This document shows, piece by piece, positions 27,646 to 36,565 of a DNA stretch of 64,000 nt; within the stretch, counting starts at the first letter, position 1, and every line of letters starts with the position of its first letter. The DNA is from Caldimicrobium sp. (lineage in GTDB: Bacteria; Desulfobacterota; Thermodesulfobacteria; Thermodesulfobacteriales; Thermodesulfobacteriaceae). Position numbers and translations under genes: made by a program. The stretch lies in contig JANXDB010000054.1 in the NCBI GenBank assembly GCA_025060015.1, forward strand, positions 20,924 through 84,923, read 5' to 3'. Below the pieces are notes generated by a model. That model saw nothing but the letters and a program-made list of their open reading frames with translations, ran no database searches and was not told the DNA's origin.

Positions 27646-28209
27646 ATGTTTATGGATGATATTTTAACGCAAAAGAGTAAAAAGATAATAGCTGGGCCAA
27701 AGAGGATTAATACTCTCATTGAAAAGCTCTCTAAGGCGATAATTCTCAATCATCCTTTACTTGAGGATGTGGTTTTAGTTGGAATCAGATGTGGAGGGGT
27801 TCCGGTAACAAACAGACTTAAAGATATTTTTATTAAAAAAAAGAAAATTGAGATCCCAGTCGGGTATCTTGATATCACCCTTTACCGCGATGATTGGACC
27901 CGCATAAGCCAATATCCTGAAGTAAGAAAGACAGAAATACCTTTCTCTATCGAAGATAAAAATGTCATTCTTGTGGATGATGTGATCTTCACTGGGAGAA
28001 CCATTAGAGCAGCTATGGATGCTCTAATTGACTTAGGAAGACCTAAGAAGATTGAGCTTGCTGTATTGGTTGATAGAGGTGGTCGGGAATTTCCCATCGA
28101 ACCCACCTACACGGCCCTGAGGGTAAAGAAAATAGCACCTTATGATTATGTATCAGTATACTTTAAGGAATTGCATGGCAAAGACCAGATTACTCTTGAG
28201 AGTAAATAG
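27646..28209 (+). CDS. pyrR: PyrR bifunctional pyrimidine regulator / uracil phosphoribosyltransferase
   Basis: 187 residues with the PyrR architecture: GIRCGGVPVTNRL, LDITLYRDDW and the PRPP loop VILVDDVIFTGRTIRAAMDAL, then LVDRGGREFPIEP. In other bacteria it binds pyr mRNA and represses by attenuation; here no pyr biosynthetic gene or attenuator is seen beside it. AAGGG precedes the ATG at 27646; the ATG at 27652 is an alternative. Confidence 0.93.
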   Translation: MFMDDILTQKSKKIIAGPKRINTLIEKLSKAIILNHPLLEDVVLVGIRCGGVPVTNRLKDIFIKKKKIEIPVGYLDITLYRDDWTRISQYPEVRKTEIPFSIEDKNVILVDDVIFTGRTIRAAMDALIDLGRPKKIELAVLVDRGGREFPIEPTYTALRVKKIAPYDYVSVYFKELHGKDQITLESK

Positions 28210-28223
28210 GGGAGTGATGTAAA

Positions 28224-28709
28224 ATGGGCGGAAGATCAAGAAAATCTATCCTAAAACAAAAAATAGCCAAATACTACCGAGAGAGGGAGAATCCTCTAGC
28301 TTTACTTGCCCTTCAAGATGAAATAGTTAAGCTTAACCAGGAGAAACTAAAGGCCTTTCAAGAGAATCTTGAGTATCTAAGGGAGATTAACCTAAATCCA
28401 AGAGCTCAGGAGCCAGCTTCCAAACTAAACATAAGAAAATACACCCAAGAGCCAGATAAAAAATTCGGTAACAGAGCCTTCTATGAAAGTCTTTATCCCA
28501 TAACTTTAGAATACCGCTTTATGTCGCTTCAGGCCATATTTGCCTGGTACATGATGGCCTTAGAGATGATCTACGGGGATAAAATTCCCAAGATACATCT
28601 CAATCGTCTGCAGAAGTGGATCAAATACTGGCTTTCAAGCCTTACTCCTGAGCAGGAGTTGCAACTTAAAAGTGCCATCATCTCCTGGATCATGAACAGA
28701 TTTACATAA
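28224..28709 (+). CDS. conserved-looking hypothetical protein
   Basis: 161 residues, no family recognised. The N-terminal half is charged and helical (QDEIVKLNQEKLKAFQENL); the C-terminal half contains an aromatic stretch (FMSLQAIFAWYMMALEMIYG) that could be a buried or membrane-associated helix. No signal peptide and no metal motif. It lies 14 bases after pyrR and four bases before a DUF4198-like secreted protein gene, so it is probably in the same transcript. The coding statistics look like those of its neighbours. Confidence 0.7.
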   Translation: MGGRSRKSILKQKIAKYYRERENPLALLALQDEIVKLNQEKLKAFQENLEYLREINLNPRAQEPASKLNIRKYTQEPDKKFGNRAFYESLYPITLEYRFMSLQAIFAWYMMALEMIYGDKIPKIHLNRLQKWIKYWLSSLTPEQELQLKSAIISWIMNRFT

Positions 28710-28712
28710 AAG

Positions 28713-29585
28713 GTGAGGTGTTTTGCCTTTATCTTTGTAAAACCAATTGTAATGATACTTCTGTTGCTTCTATTATGGAAGCCTTCTCAGACATTTGCAA
28801 ATAAACTCATTCTTTATACTGATAATGACTCATACGGAAAAGTCAATCAAAACAAAACGTGGTATTTAGCCTTGGGAGAGCCTGCCTTTGCCAATTTTGC
28901 AGACATCAAAGTTCCCTCTAATTTTTTTCTCCTAGGTCCCGCTGGGAAAAAGGAGAAATTAACCCTTCTTCGCAAAGAGCTCTTTGATCCATGGTTCAAT
29001 CAAAGGCGCATAGCCTATGAGACCAAACTCTCGGTAAGTGAACCGGGAGATTATATCCTCTGTATCGAGGGGGAGGATTATCTGATAGGCAGAGGAAAGA
29101 TTGTTAAACCCTTTGCTAAGGCTGTCTTTCATGTGGAGAGAGAATTAAACTGGGATAAACCCTGTGGTTTTGACCTTGAAATAAAATCCTTTACCCGCCC
29201 ATACGGCCTTCAACCAGGAGCTTTACTGTGGGGACAGGCTCTTTATCAAGGAGAACCTCTATCTTCTGGAGAAATTGAGGCAGAGAGGCTGAGACTCAAA
29301 CTAAACCCTCAAGCCCTCCCCAAAGATTCAACTGGTGAGGTAAATCTTCCTATATTCAAGAAAAGGGTAAAACTTGATGATAGAGGATATTTCTATGTTA
29401 ATTTTGAGGAGGAGGGATGGTGGGTTATCACAGTGAGCTTACCTCGTGGGACTAAGACCTTTGGTAATCAGAATTATCCTTTGGAATTGCAAAGCCATCT
29501 ATGGATTTACGTGCATTCATCTATTGAAAAGAAAAGGCCTAAGAAAACCAAAAATACTTCCAAATCAAAGATTATTCCTAATTGA
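28713..29585 (+). CDS. DUF4198-like secreted protein
   Basis: 290 residues, exported: an N-terminal hydrophobic signal (VMILLLLLLWKPSQTFA) and then a beta-rich domain resembling DUF4198 (GEPAF, PGDYILCIEGEDYLIGRGK), a family that includes periplasmic proteins associated with nickel/cobalt uptake. The C-terminus is very basic (KKRPKKTKNTSKSK). The start is uncertain: a GTG at 28713 or the ATG at 28752, neither with an ideal ribosome site. It converges on the MFS gene with a 21-base overlap. No transporter of the nickel type is adjacent. Confidence 0.6.
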   Translation: MRCFAFIFVKPIVMILLLLLLWKPSQTFANKLILYTDNDSYGKVNQNKTWYLALGEPAFANFADIKVPSNFFLLGPAGKKEKLTLLRKELFDPWFNQRRIAYETKLSVSEPGDYILCIEGEDYLIGRGKIVKPFAKAVFHVERELNWDKPCGFDLEIKSFTRPYGLQPGALLWGQALYQGEPLSSGEIEAERLRLKLNPQALPKDSTGEVNLPIFKKRVKLDDRGYFYVNFEEEGWWVITVSLPRGTKTFGNQNYPLELQSHLWIYVHSSIEKKRPKKTKNTSKSKIIPN

Positions 29586-30713
29586 TCTTTGACAGCAAAA
29601 CAGCAAAGCAGCTGAGACTATTTGAAAGGAAAACACCAGGATAATAAGATACATAATCAGGCCTTTGTCATAAAGGTATCCGTAGAGAAGATTACCGATC
29701 ATTATCGCCAAACCCAAGAGAAAATGGAAAATTCCAAATCCCAAAGCTCTTTTCTCTCTTGGCACAAAGAAGGTAAGGGCTGAACGCATGATTGATTCAA
29801 GGGCACCAAGGGCAATTCCCCAGAGAACGATCCCCAAAACAATCAGAGGAAGAGGCCCTAAAAAGATCAGAGGAACACTTGCTAAAAGGGATAAAGAGGA
29901 CAGAGGAAGGATCTTTAATCCTTTGCGGTCAAAAAGCCAACCCCAAAAAAGAGCTGCCAGGGCGTCAATAGCCATGGCCAGGGCATACATCAGGGGAATA
30001 TACTGGGAGGCAAAACCCCTGTTTTGTAAATGGAAGCCAATAAGATAGAAGGAGTACATGCTAGCTCCGAAAAAGGCTATTCCTAAAACATACAACCAAA
30101 AGGCACCTGTAAAATCACTTCTAATCTCCTTTGAAACCCCTGTTGCAAAGGCAACCTCCTCACTTTGATAAAATCTCTTGGTCAGGGCTAAAACAAAGAG
30201 GGCAACTAAAGCAGGTATGACCAATGAGAGAAAGCTTCCCTTGTAGCTGACACCCAGATAAAGCATTAAAGATATGAACAACGGACCCAAAAGTGCACCC
30301 AACTGGTCCAAGGCCTCATGAACTCCAAAGGCTACACCACTTCTTTTGGGGATAACCGCAAGAGAAAGGAGGGTATCTCTGGCGGGAGTTCTGATGGCCT
30401 TACCCAATCTCTCCAACAAAAGAAGCACCAAAGCACCCATCCAGGTGGAAACTAAGGCCAGGGCTGGAATGGAGAGAAGACTTATGATATAACCTCCAAA
30501 AACCCAACCCCAATACCTTCTGGTCTTGAAGACCAGATATCCAGAAAACAATCTCATTGCGTAACCAAGAAATTCTCCTAAACCAGAGACCAAGCCCACG
30601 ATCATAGCGTTAGCCCCGAGAAGGGCAAGATATGGCCCCATGATGCCTCTTGCACCCTCATAGACAAAATCAGAAAAGAGGCTAGTCAGTCCAAAGAGAA
30701 AGATAACTATCAT
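29565..30713 (-). CDS. MFS-family membrane transporter
   Basis: 382 residues with about eleven to twelve membrane segments in two halves. The short loop after segment two (FKTRRYWGW) and the RLGKAIRTPARDTLL segment are typical of major facilitator proteins. The ATG at 30713 has GAGG eight bases upstream. The substrate is unknown. Divergent from the hydrogenase operon across about 300 bases. Confidence 0.82.
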   Translation of the reverse strand: MIVIFLFGLTSLFSDFVYEGARGIMGPYLALLGANAMIVGLVSGLGEFLGYAMRLFSGYLVFKTRRYWGWVFGGYIISLLSIPALALVSTWMGALVLLLLERLGKAIRTPARDTLLSLAVIPKRSGVAFGVHEALDQLGALLGPLFISLMLYLGVSYKGSFLSLVIPALVALFVLALTKRFYQSEEVAFATGVSKEIRSDFTGAFWLYVLGIAFFGASMYSFYLIGFHLQNRGFASQYIPLMYALAMAIDALAALFWGWLFDRKGLKILPLSSLSLLASVPLIFLGPLPLIVLGIVLWGIALGALESIMRSALTFFVPREKRALGFGIFHFLLGLAIMIGNLLYGYLYDKGLIMYLIILVFSFQIVSAALLFCCQRSIRNNL

Positions 30714-31020
30714 GGCCAAACCTCAAAAGTTACCAAAGAGTAAACTAAAAGGATTTTAGTGAAAAATCCGCTTAAAGCAAGGACTCCAACTCCTAGCACT
30801 AAAGATGTCTGAGTTTTCAGATGCACATTGAGATACAACACCAAAGATACAAAACCGAGAGAATATGTCTATTTCCAAACAAAGCATTAACTAGAATTAA
30901 AGGGATTTCCCGTAAGGAGTGCCCTCTATTCCAGAGGCACCTCTATTTAAACATATTCCCTCTAAGAGAACACTTTTGTTATTAGTTTTATTTTTAAAAT
31001 GCTTTATTATATTCTTAGTG
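30714..31020. other. intergenic region between MFS gene and hydrogenase operon
   Basis: 307 bases with no convincing gene. GGATTTT (30751-30757) and AAAATCC (30763-30769) form a 7-bp inverted repeat with a five-base loop. The plus frame that runs through the right part (from the GTG at 30919) encodes an unlikely hydrophobic extension of a cytosolic hydrogenase subunit. Confidence 0.5.
30982..31010 (+). promoter_or_regulatory. candidate promoter of the hydrogenase operon
   Basis: -10 TATTAT (31005-31010), 17 bases after a weak -35 TTAGTT (30982-30987). The ATG at 31021 is ten bases after the -10 box and has no Shine-Dalgarno sequence, so the transcript would be leaderless or nearly so. Confidence 0.35.
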
Positions 31021-32100
31021 ATGCCTGCTAAAAAATACAAAATTACCCCAAAAGGTTTAGAAAACCTCTTTGATCTCCTGTCAAGAAACTACAATATCGT
31101 AGGCCCAAGTGTTGAAAAGAGGCTGATCAAGTTTAAACAGGTGAAATCCCTTGATGATATAGCCTTTGGGTTTAAATCTATCGAGGGGGCAGGTTTCTAC
31201 AATTTAGAAAGGGATAACTGGTGGTTTTCTTACAATCGCCCAGCCAATACCCTGAAGGATTTCCTACATCCTGGTGAGAGATTCTTAACAGAGATCATAA
31301 AGGAGGATAATGAGGAGAAGACCTTTCAAGTTCCTAGATCCCCCTGGCAATATTGCTTTTTTGACATCAGATCCTGTGATCTGCAAGCTCTTTTCATAAT
31401 GGATAAGGTCTTTAAAAAGGAGCCTTTCTACTTAGATCTGCGAAATAGGTCTTTAATAATCGCTGTGAATTGTAACCATGCAATGGAAAACTGTTTTTGC
31501 ACTATTACCAAAACAGGTCCGGAGATCAGGAAAGGCTTTGATTTACTCTTAACAGAGGGAGAAGATTACTTCCTATTAGAAGTTGGTTCAAAGAAAGGAC
31601 AGATCTTGCTGGATCAGGTATCTGATAAAAGAGTTCCCTCACGGGGGGAGCTTGAGGATAAAAATAGAAGGCTAAGGATGTTGAAAGGAGAAATGGCTGA
31701 CAAATTCAATATGGAAAATATAGCTGAGAAACTGCTATCACGCCTGAATTTGACCTATTGGAAAGAGATAGAAGAGAGATGCCTATCCTGTGGAAATTGC
31801 ACCTCTGTCTGTCCCACTTGTTTTTGTTATGATATCTTGGAGAAAAGCTCCCTATCCTTTGCAAAAACTCAACGCACAATAGTTTGGGACTCCTGTTTTA
31901 GCCCTGACTTTGCTACGATCAATCGCTTCAATATAAGGGGAAGTCTTTCTTCACGTTATAGACATTGGATTCTCCACAAATTTGTCTATTCAACCTTGCA
32001 TTTTAAGAGGTGTAGCTGTGTTGGCTGTGGGCGGTGCATCACCTTCTGTCCCGCGGGGATTGACATAAGAGAGGAGGTCTTAAAGGTTGTCAGTTCCTAA
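31021..32100 (+). CDS. hydB: group 3b [NiFe] hydrogenase/sulfhydrogenase beta subunit (4Fe-4S, AsrA-like)
   Basis: 359 residues of the HydB/AsrA type. The C-terminal third has two 4Fe-4S ferredoxin motifs, CLSCGNCTSVCPTC and CVGCGRCITFCPAG, carrying electrons between the hydrogenase and the diaphorase subunit. The N-terminal region is like anaerobic sulfite reductase subunit A. I choose the ATG at 31021; the open frame back to 30919 adds a hydrophobic stretch foreign to this soluble family. First gene of hydBGDA, the same order as in Pyrococcus. Confidence 0.9.
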   Translation: MPAKKYKITPKGLENLFDLLSRNYNIVGPSVEKRLIKFKQVKSLDDIAFGFKSIEGAGFYNLERDNWWFSYNRPANTLKDFLHPGERFLTEIIKEDNEEKTFQVPRSPWQYCFFDIRSCDLQALFIMDKVFKKEPFYLDLRNRSLIIAVNCNHAMENCFCTITKTGPEIRKGFDLLLTEGEDYFLLEVGSKKGQILLDQVSDKRVPSRGELEDKNRRLRMLKGEMADKFNMENIAEKLLSRLNLTYWKEIEERCLSCGNCTSVCPTCFCYDILEKSSLSFAKTQRTIVWDSCFSPDFATINRFNIRGSLSSRYRHWILHKFVYSTLHFKRCSCVGCGRCITFCPAGIDIREEVLKVVSS

Positions 32101-32890
32101 AGACCCCTTTGAGTTCAAAACAGCCAAAGTCATGAAGGTAATAAGGGAATACGATTATGTTTATACCCTTTATCTGGAAAGCAAAGAGAGAGTTAAGCCT
32201 GGGCAATACCATATGCTCTATGCCTTCGGAAGAGGTGAAGCTCCTATTACCATTGCAGGCAAAACCAGAGGGGGGTTTATCCATACCATAAGGGCCGTAG
32301 GTAGTGTAACCAAAGCCCTGGTCAAATTGAAGGAAGGGGACCTAATATTTTACAGAGGTCCCTTCGGAAATTCCTGGAAACTAAAAGAGGCCTTTGGCAA
32401 AAGTCTGCTATTTATCTCTGGTGGTCTTGGTCTTGCAGCCACGAGATTTCCCTATGAAGAGGCCCTAAGAGTGGGTAAGTTTAAAAAGATCATCCATTTA
32501 TATGGAGCCAAGGATAGTGAGAGCCTTTTATACAGATATCTCTATCCCCTCTGGTCTGCCAAAAGTGATTTTCGGGTGGTTGTGGAGAAGACAAAGGGCA
32601 ACAGAACCTTGAAGGTAGGCCTAGTTACGGATCTATTAAAAGAAGCCCCTTTGGATGAGAATACCATGGTTTTTATCTGTGGACCAGAACCCATGTTCAA
32701 AACTTGCCTTGAGATTCTCAGGCAAAAGGGAGTCCCTGATGAGAGAATTTTTCTCTCCTTAGAAAGACACATGAAATGTTCCATCGGATCCTGTGGACAT
32801 TGTATGCTTGGTCCCTATTATGTCTGTAAGGATGGACCTATATTCCCCTACTCTTTGATAAGAGTTTTTCACGAAGAAAAGGAGCTATGA
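32087..32890 (+). CDS. hydG: hydrogenase gamma subunit, FAD/NAD(P)-binding oxidoreductase
   Basis: 267 residues of the ferredoxin-NADP reductase fold: an FAD-binding barrel (GQYHMLYAFGRGEAPITIAG), the NAD(P) domain with GGLGLAATRF and CGPEPMF, and a C-terminal 2Fe-2S site MKCSIGSCGHC...C. It passes electrons to NAD(P). The start is a TTG at 32087, overlapping hydB by 14 bases, with GGAGG nine bases upstream; the family N-terminus supports it. Confidence 0.92.
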   Translation: MSVPKDPFEFKTAKVMKVIREYDYVYTLYLESKERVKPGQYHMLYAFGRGEAPITIAGKTRGGFIHTIRAVGSVTKALVKLKEGDLIFYRGPFGNSWKLKEAFGKSLLFISGGLGLAATRFPYEEALRVGKFKKIIHLYGAKDSESLLYRYLYPLWSAKSDFRVVVEKTKGNRTLKVGLVTDLLKEAPLDENTMVFICGPEPMFKTCLEILRQKGVPDERIFLSLERHMKCSIGSCGHCMLGPYYVCKDGPIFPYSLIRVFHEEKEL

Positions 32891-33591
32891 TACTCGGAGT
32901 TTTTAAACTCACCTCCTGTGGTGGTTGCCAATACAGCATCCTTGACTTGGGGAAATCTTTGCTTGAGCAGAAAATCTTTTACTTTACGGAGATTAGCTCC
33001 TCTAATCTCTGGCATACCTTTGATGTGGCATTTGTGGAGGGATCTGTCACCAACGATGATGAGAAAGAACTTCTGCTTAAGATAAGACAAAAGGCAAAGT
33101 TCTTAGTTGCTCTTGGAGCCTGCGCTGTGTCTGGAGGAATTCAGGCCATACAAAGGTCAAAGAAGGACAAGGGTCTTATTTTCTACTCCTATCCCCTTTC
33201 TGACTTTGTCTCCGTTGATCTCGAGTTACGAGGCTGTCCTGTCAAGTCAGAACACATAGAAGAGACTCTTTTTAGTCTCTCCGTTGGCAGTGTGCCCTAT
33301 TTTCCAGATTATCCTCTGTGCATAGAGTGTAAGAGAAAGGGTAATCCCTGTCTTATGATCACCCATAAAATCCTCTGCTTAGGGGTTATAACCCAGGGAG
33401 GCTGTGGAGCCCTGTGTCCTTCTCTCAACAGAGGCTGTTACGGTTGCTTTGGCCCTGTGAAAGGCGCTAATCTTAAGGCCTTTTTTAGATGTGCCTTAAG
33501 GATGGGTTTAACAGAGGAAAAAATCCGAGAAATCATTATGAACAGTTTCAACGGCTACCACCAGATCTTCAGAGAGTTATATGACAAATAA
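32887..33591 (+). CDS. hydD: [NiFe] hydrogenase small (delta) subunit
   Basis: 234 residues of the hydrogenase small-subunit/NuoB-like family, with proximal cluster ligands in LTSCGGCQYS, LGACAVSGG and RGCPVKSE, and further cysteines (CIECKRKGNPC and CGALCPSLNRGCYGCFGP) for the medial and distal clusters. There is no Tat signal, so the enzyme is cytoplasmic. The start overlaps the hydG stop as ATGA. Confidence 0.94.
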   Translation: MILGVFKLTSCGGCQYSILDLGKSLLEQKIFYFTEISSSNLWHTFDVAFVEGSVTNDDEKELLLKIRQKAKFLVALGACAVSGGIQAIQRSKKDKGLIFYSYPLSDFVSVDLELRGCPVKSEHIEETLFSLSVGSVPYFPDYPLCIECKRKGNPCLMITHKILCLGVITQGGCGALCPSLNRGCYGCFGPVKGANLKAFFRCALRMGLTEEKIREIIMNSFNGYHQIFRELYDK

Positions 33592-34858
33592 GATTGACTT
33601 TCTAACCAGAGTTAGTGGCCTTGCCAATCTTGAAATTATTGCAGAGGATAACCTCCTAAAGGAGGTAAGATTCTCTGTGAGAGAAACGCCGAGGCTAATA
33701 GAAAAACTACTCTTAGGTAGATCATACAAAGTTATTCCCGAGATTACAGCTCGTATCTGTGGCATATGCCCTGTTGCTTATCAGCTAACGGCCTTACAGG
33801 CTATAGAAGATGCCTTTGGAATAAAGCCAACAAAGGAGGACCTCTCTCTTAGAAAGCTTATATATCTTGCAGAGTGGATCTATAGTCATACTCTACACCT
33901 TTTCTTTGTTCATCTCCCAGACTATTACAAGGTGAACTCCTTTTTAGAGCTCTTTCAGATTGAAAGAGAACTTTTGGAGAAGGCCTTTTTCCTCAGAGAA
34001 ACTGCCTGCAGAATCATCGAAAAACTTGGTGGCAGAGCCATACATCCCCTATCCCTCATTCCTGGGGGCTTTTCCTCTTATCCCGACTCCTTATCCCCCC
34101 TCATTGATCCTCTCCGGAACTCACTAAAGATTGCAGAGGAGCTCTTTACTAAGCTATGTTCTATGACTTTCCCAGAATTCTCTCTAAGTGAGGTCCAATT
34201 TGTCTCATTACTCGATGAGGATGATTATCCTATTCTTGATGGCATCATTTACGATGGTAAAAGAAAAATCGATAAAAGGTCCTTTAGAGATTACTTTCTT
34301 GAGGTTGAACGCCCCTACTCTACGGCAAACCACTCACTGACAAAGGAGGGAAAGCCTTATGTTGTGGGACCAATGGCCAGATTTGAGCATGCCTTTGAAA
34401 AACTCTCCCCAAGAGCCAAAGAGTTGGCAACAAAACACGGTATAATACCCCCTGTTGATAATCCCTTTCTAAGCCCTTTGATAAGGATGCTTGAGATTGT
34501 ACACTCCGTAGAGCTTGCCTTGGAAATAGCTAAGGGTTATATAAAACCAAAGAAAGTCCCCCAGGAACTAAAGCCAAGTGAAGGGGAGGGCATCGGAATA
34601 ACAGAGGCCCCACGAGGCATACTTTGGCACCATTACAAGTTTGACAGCCAGGGTCTGATTACCCATGTGAATATCGTGACCCCTACCTCCCAAAATTTAG
34701 CCTCCATTGAGCTTGCTCTTTTTAAATCGCTATCAAAGGAGAAAGGCTTGGAGGAGGCAAGTATTAGAAACAGGGCGGAGACTATGATTCGGAACTTTGA
34801 CCCTTGTCTTCCCTGCGCCACCCACTTTTTAGAAATTAGTATCAAAAAATTAGACTAA
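33581..34858 (+). CDS. hydA: [NiFe] hydrogenase large (alpha) subunit
   Basis: 425 residues with both NiFe ligand motifs: N-terminal RICGIC (near residue 60) and C-terminal DPCLPCATH. In this 3b-type subunit a maturation protease would cut behind the second motif, after the His; the tail is short (FLEISIKKLD). All four ligands are cysteine, so no selenocysteine here. The start overlaps hydD by eleven bases. No hyp maturation genes occur in this window, so they must be elsewhere. Confidence 0.95.
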   Translation: MTNKIDFLTRVSGLANLEIIAEDNLLKEVRFSVRETPRLIEKLLLGRSYKVIPEITARICGICPVAYQLTALQAIEDAFGIKPTKEDLSLRKLIYLAEWIYSHTLHLFFVHLPDYYKVNSFLELFQIERELLEKAFFLRETACRIIEKLGGRAIHPLSLIPGGFSSYPDSLSPLIDPLRNSLKIAEELFTKLCSMTFPEFSLSEVQFVSLLDEDDYPILDGIIYDGKRKIDKRSFRDYFLEVERPYSTANHSLTKEGKPYVVGPMARFEHAFEKLSPRAKELATKHGIIPPVDNPFLSPLIRMLEIVHSVELALEIAKGYIKPKKVPQELKPSEGEGIGITEAPRGILWHHYKFDSQGLITHVNIVTPTSQNLASIELALFKSLSKEKGLEEASIRNRAETMIRNFDPCLPCATHFLEISIKKLD

Positions 34859-34890
34859 GAAACTGAACACTTTTAAGGTTACACCTACTG

Positions 34891-34907
34891 CGCACCTGTT
34901 AGGTGCG
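34891..34907. promoter_or_regulatory. palindromic element, copy 1
   Basis: CGCACCTGTTAGGTGCG, seven-base arms with a GTT centre. It lies 32 bases after hydA and about 100 bases before the -35 box of the Usp gene. No T-run follows, so it is not an ordinary terminator. A near-identical, longer copy is at 39626-39648. Confidence 0.5.
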
Positions 34908-35003
34908 AAAGTTGTTTGGTTTGATCAAGAGAAAACTGTGGATAACTGCGAGAATTTACAGGCTATGTTTAGAGTTTCGAAAATCTTTAGCTAAAGATTA
35001 CCT

Positions 35004-35031
35004 TTGACAGATAAACTTTTTTCTATACAAT
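35004..35031 (+). promoter_or_regulatory. promoter of the tandem Usp gene
   Basis: -35 TTGACA (35004-35009), 16-base spacer, -10 TACAAT (35026-35031). The start is expected near 35038, leaving a leader of about 47 bases that ends with GGGAGG five bases before the ATG. Confidence 0.6.
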
Positions 35032-35084
35032 AGTCTTAAGAATGCCTTTTATTTGGCATTGAATACCCAAGATGGGAGGTTTTT

Positions 35085-35954
35085 ATGGAACTTTACAGGA
35101 GGATTTTGGCCTGCCTAGATGGATCTAAGGAGAGTTTCAATGCTTACGAAAATGCCCTCAAATTGGCAAAGAGCATAAATGCTAGCCTTACTGCCCTGAC
35201 AGTTATCCCTCTGGGTGTAGAGCTAAGTAGCGCACTCTCTCTATTCCTTGGCATAAGGGATTTATACAGAAAAAATGCTGAAAAAATTTTAAAAGAAGCA
35301 AAAGATCTGGCAACAGAGGAAGGCTTGAAGGTTAAACTACTTATTGAGGAGGGGGAGCCCTTTCAGAGAATTGTAGACATAGTGTACGCAGAGGACATAG
35401 ATCTAATCTTCATGGGAAAAAGCGGGAAAAGTGGTTTGGCCAAGGGCATTCTTGGTAGCACAGCTATTAGAACCATAGGTGTAAGCCCAATAGATGTTAT
35501 GATCCTTCCAAAAGAGGTGCCTCTGAGATTTAATAGAATACTGGTTCCTGTTGATGGATCCGCTTATTCTGAGAAAGCAGCCTTAAAGGCCCTGGCGCTT
35601 GCTAAACATTTTCAAAGCAAGGTTTTAATTCTCTCAGTGGTGGAACTCATTCTCACTGATCTTTACGAAGTGCCAGGAGATCTTTATAAAGTATTAGAAT
35701 CTCTCAAATTTTCAGCAGAGGAAAATGTAAGAAAATTGAAGGCACAGTTTAAAATGGAAAATATCGATTGCGATGTCTTGGTTACCGAAGGTGCTCCTCC
35801 TGATAAGATCTTGGAAATAGCAGAAAAGGAGGAGATTACCCTTGTTGTGATGGGTTCTCATGGTAAGAGGGGGTTTAAACGTCTTCTTCTTGGAAGTGTC
35901 ACGGAAAGGGTTATAAATTTTGGAAATCTTCCAGTTTTAGTTGTCAAAAGTTAA
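35085..35954 (+). CDS. tandem universal stress protein (two UspA domains)
   Basis: 289 residues made of two Usp domains (about 1-145 and 146-289). Each has the alpha/beta fold; the second has the full ATP-binding signature GSHGKRGFKRLLLGSV, the first a GKSGKSGLAKGILGSTA version. Role: nucleotide-binding stress protein, target unknown. GGGAGG precedes the ATG, and it has its own promoter. It follows the hydrogenase operon in the same direction. Confidence 0.9.
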   Translation: MELYRRILACLDGSKESFNAYENALKLAKSINASLTALTVIPLGVELSSALSLFLGIRDLYRKNAEKILKEAKDLATEEGLKVKLLIEEGEPFQRIVDIVYAEDIDLIFMGKSGKSGLAKGILGSTAIRTIGVSPIDVMILPKEVPLRFNRILVPVDGSAYSEKAALKALALAKHFQSKVLILSVVELILTDLYEVPGDLYKVLESLKFSAEENVRKLKAQFKMENIDCDVLVTEGAPPDKILEIAEKEEITLVVMGSHGKRGFKRLLLGSVTERVINFGNLPVLVVKS

Positions 35955-35956
35955 TA

Positions 35957-36556
35957 TTAAAAGAGTTCCTTCAGCAAATCCTCAGCTAAAGATTCAGTGC
36001 CTTCGTTTGTCTCAACTGGAATAAACTCCGTTTGCTCAAGAGAAATTTCAGCATAGAAGGGATTACCATCTTTGGTCCTAAAACAAAGCCTTCTACATTG
36101 CTGGGCATTCGATAGAGTATTAATGTACATAACTATGGTATGTGATATGGGAATGGCTCTTGGTTGATGGTTTGTGGCACTAAGACCGTAAGTATTTTCC
36201 ACTTTTTTGCGAAAATTTCCTATTATTTGATTAACCATTTCACCGATGAAATTGGTTACTTCGTCTGAATAAGGGTCAGTGGCAATTTCAGCCTCTGGCA
36301 CACCTAAAAATAGCATGGATGTTCTGTAAAGCTCTAAAGCTGCCTTATATGAAAAATTCATGCAGAGTAATCCATTGTAATCTCCATTAAATTCGACAAA
36401 AGCAGCTATATCTGGTCTTAGGGCAACGAATTCCAGTTTTTGCAAGGTAGGCGCAATCCTTAGGGTGGTTCCAGTATTTATCGATAGAACCTCTCTTATA
36501 ACCTCGGCCAGGATCTGCGAAACCCTGTTTATTGTTGAATCGTGTCTTAATGTCAC
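35957..36556 (-). CDS. CheX-like protein (DUF3334-like)
   Basis: 199 residues. The central part resembles the CheC/CheX phosphatase fold (SDEVTNFIGEMVNQIIGNFRKKV, the helix that carries Glu and Asn in CheX enzymes). I compare it with DUF3334 from memory. The N-terminal and C-terminal parts are unfamiliar. It would be a candidate phosphatase of a phospho-regulator, but no chemotaxis gene is near. The GTG start has GGAGGAGGAC before it. It trails dnaB in the ribosomal-protein run. Confidence 0.55.
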   Translation of the reverse strand: MTLRHDSTINRVSQILAEVIREVLSINTGTTLRIAPTLQKLEFVALRPDIAAFVEFNGDYNGLLCMNFSYKAALELYRTSMLFLGVPEAEIATDPYSDEVTNFIGEMVNQIIGNFRKKVENTYGLSATNHQPRAIPISHTIVMYINTLSNAQQCRRLCFRTKDGNPFYAEISLEQTEFIPVETNEGTESLAEDLLKELF

Positions 36557-36565
36557 GTCCTCCTC

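Noticed and set aside
30919..31020. 34-residue N-terminal extension of hydB from a GTG at 30919
   Set aside because: It adds a hydrophobic stretch to a soluble iron-sulfur subunit and covers the likely promoter region; family members begin near the ATG at 31021.
34891..34907. Palindrome after hydA as an intrinsic terminator
   Set aside because: Short stem with no T-run after it on the plus strand, and a copy occurs between divergent genes.
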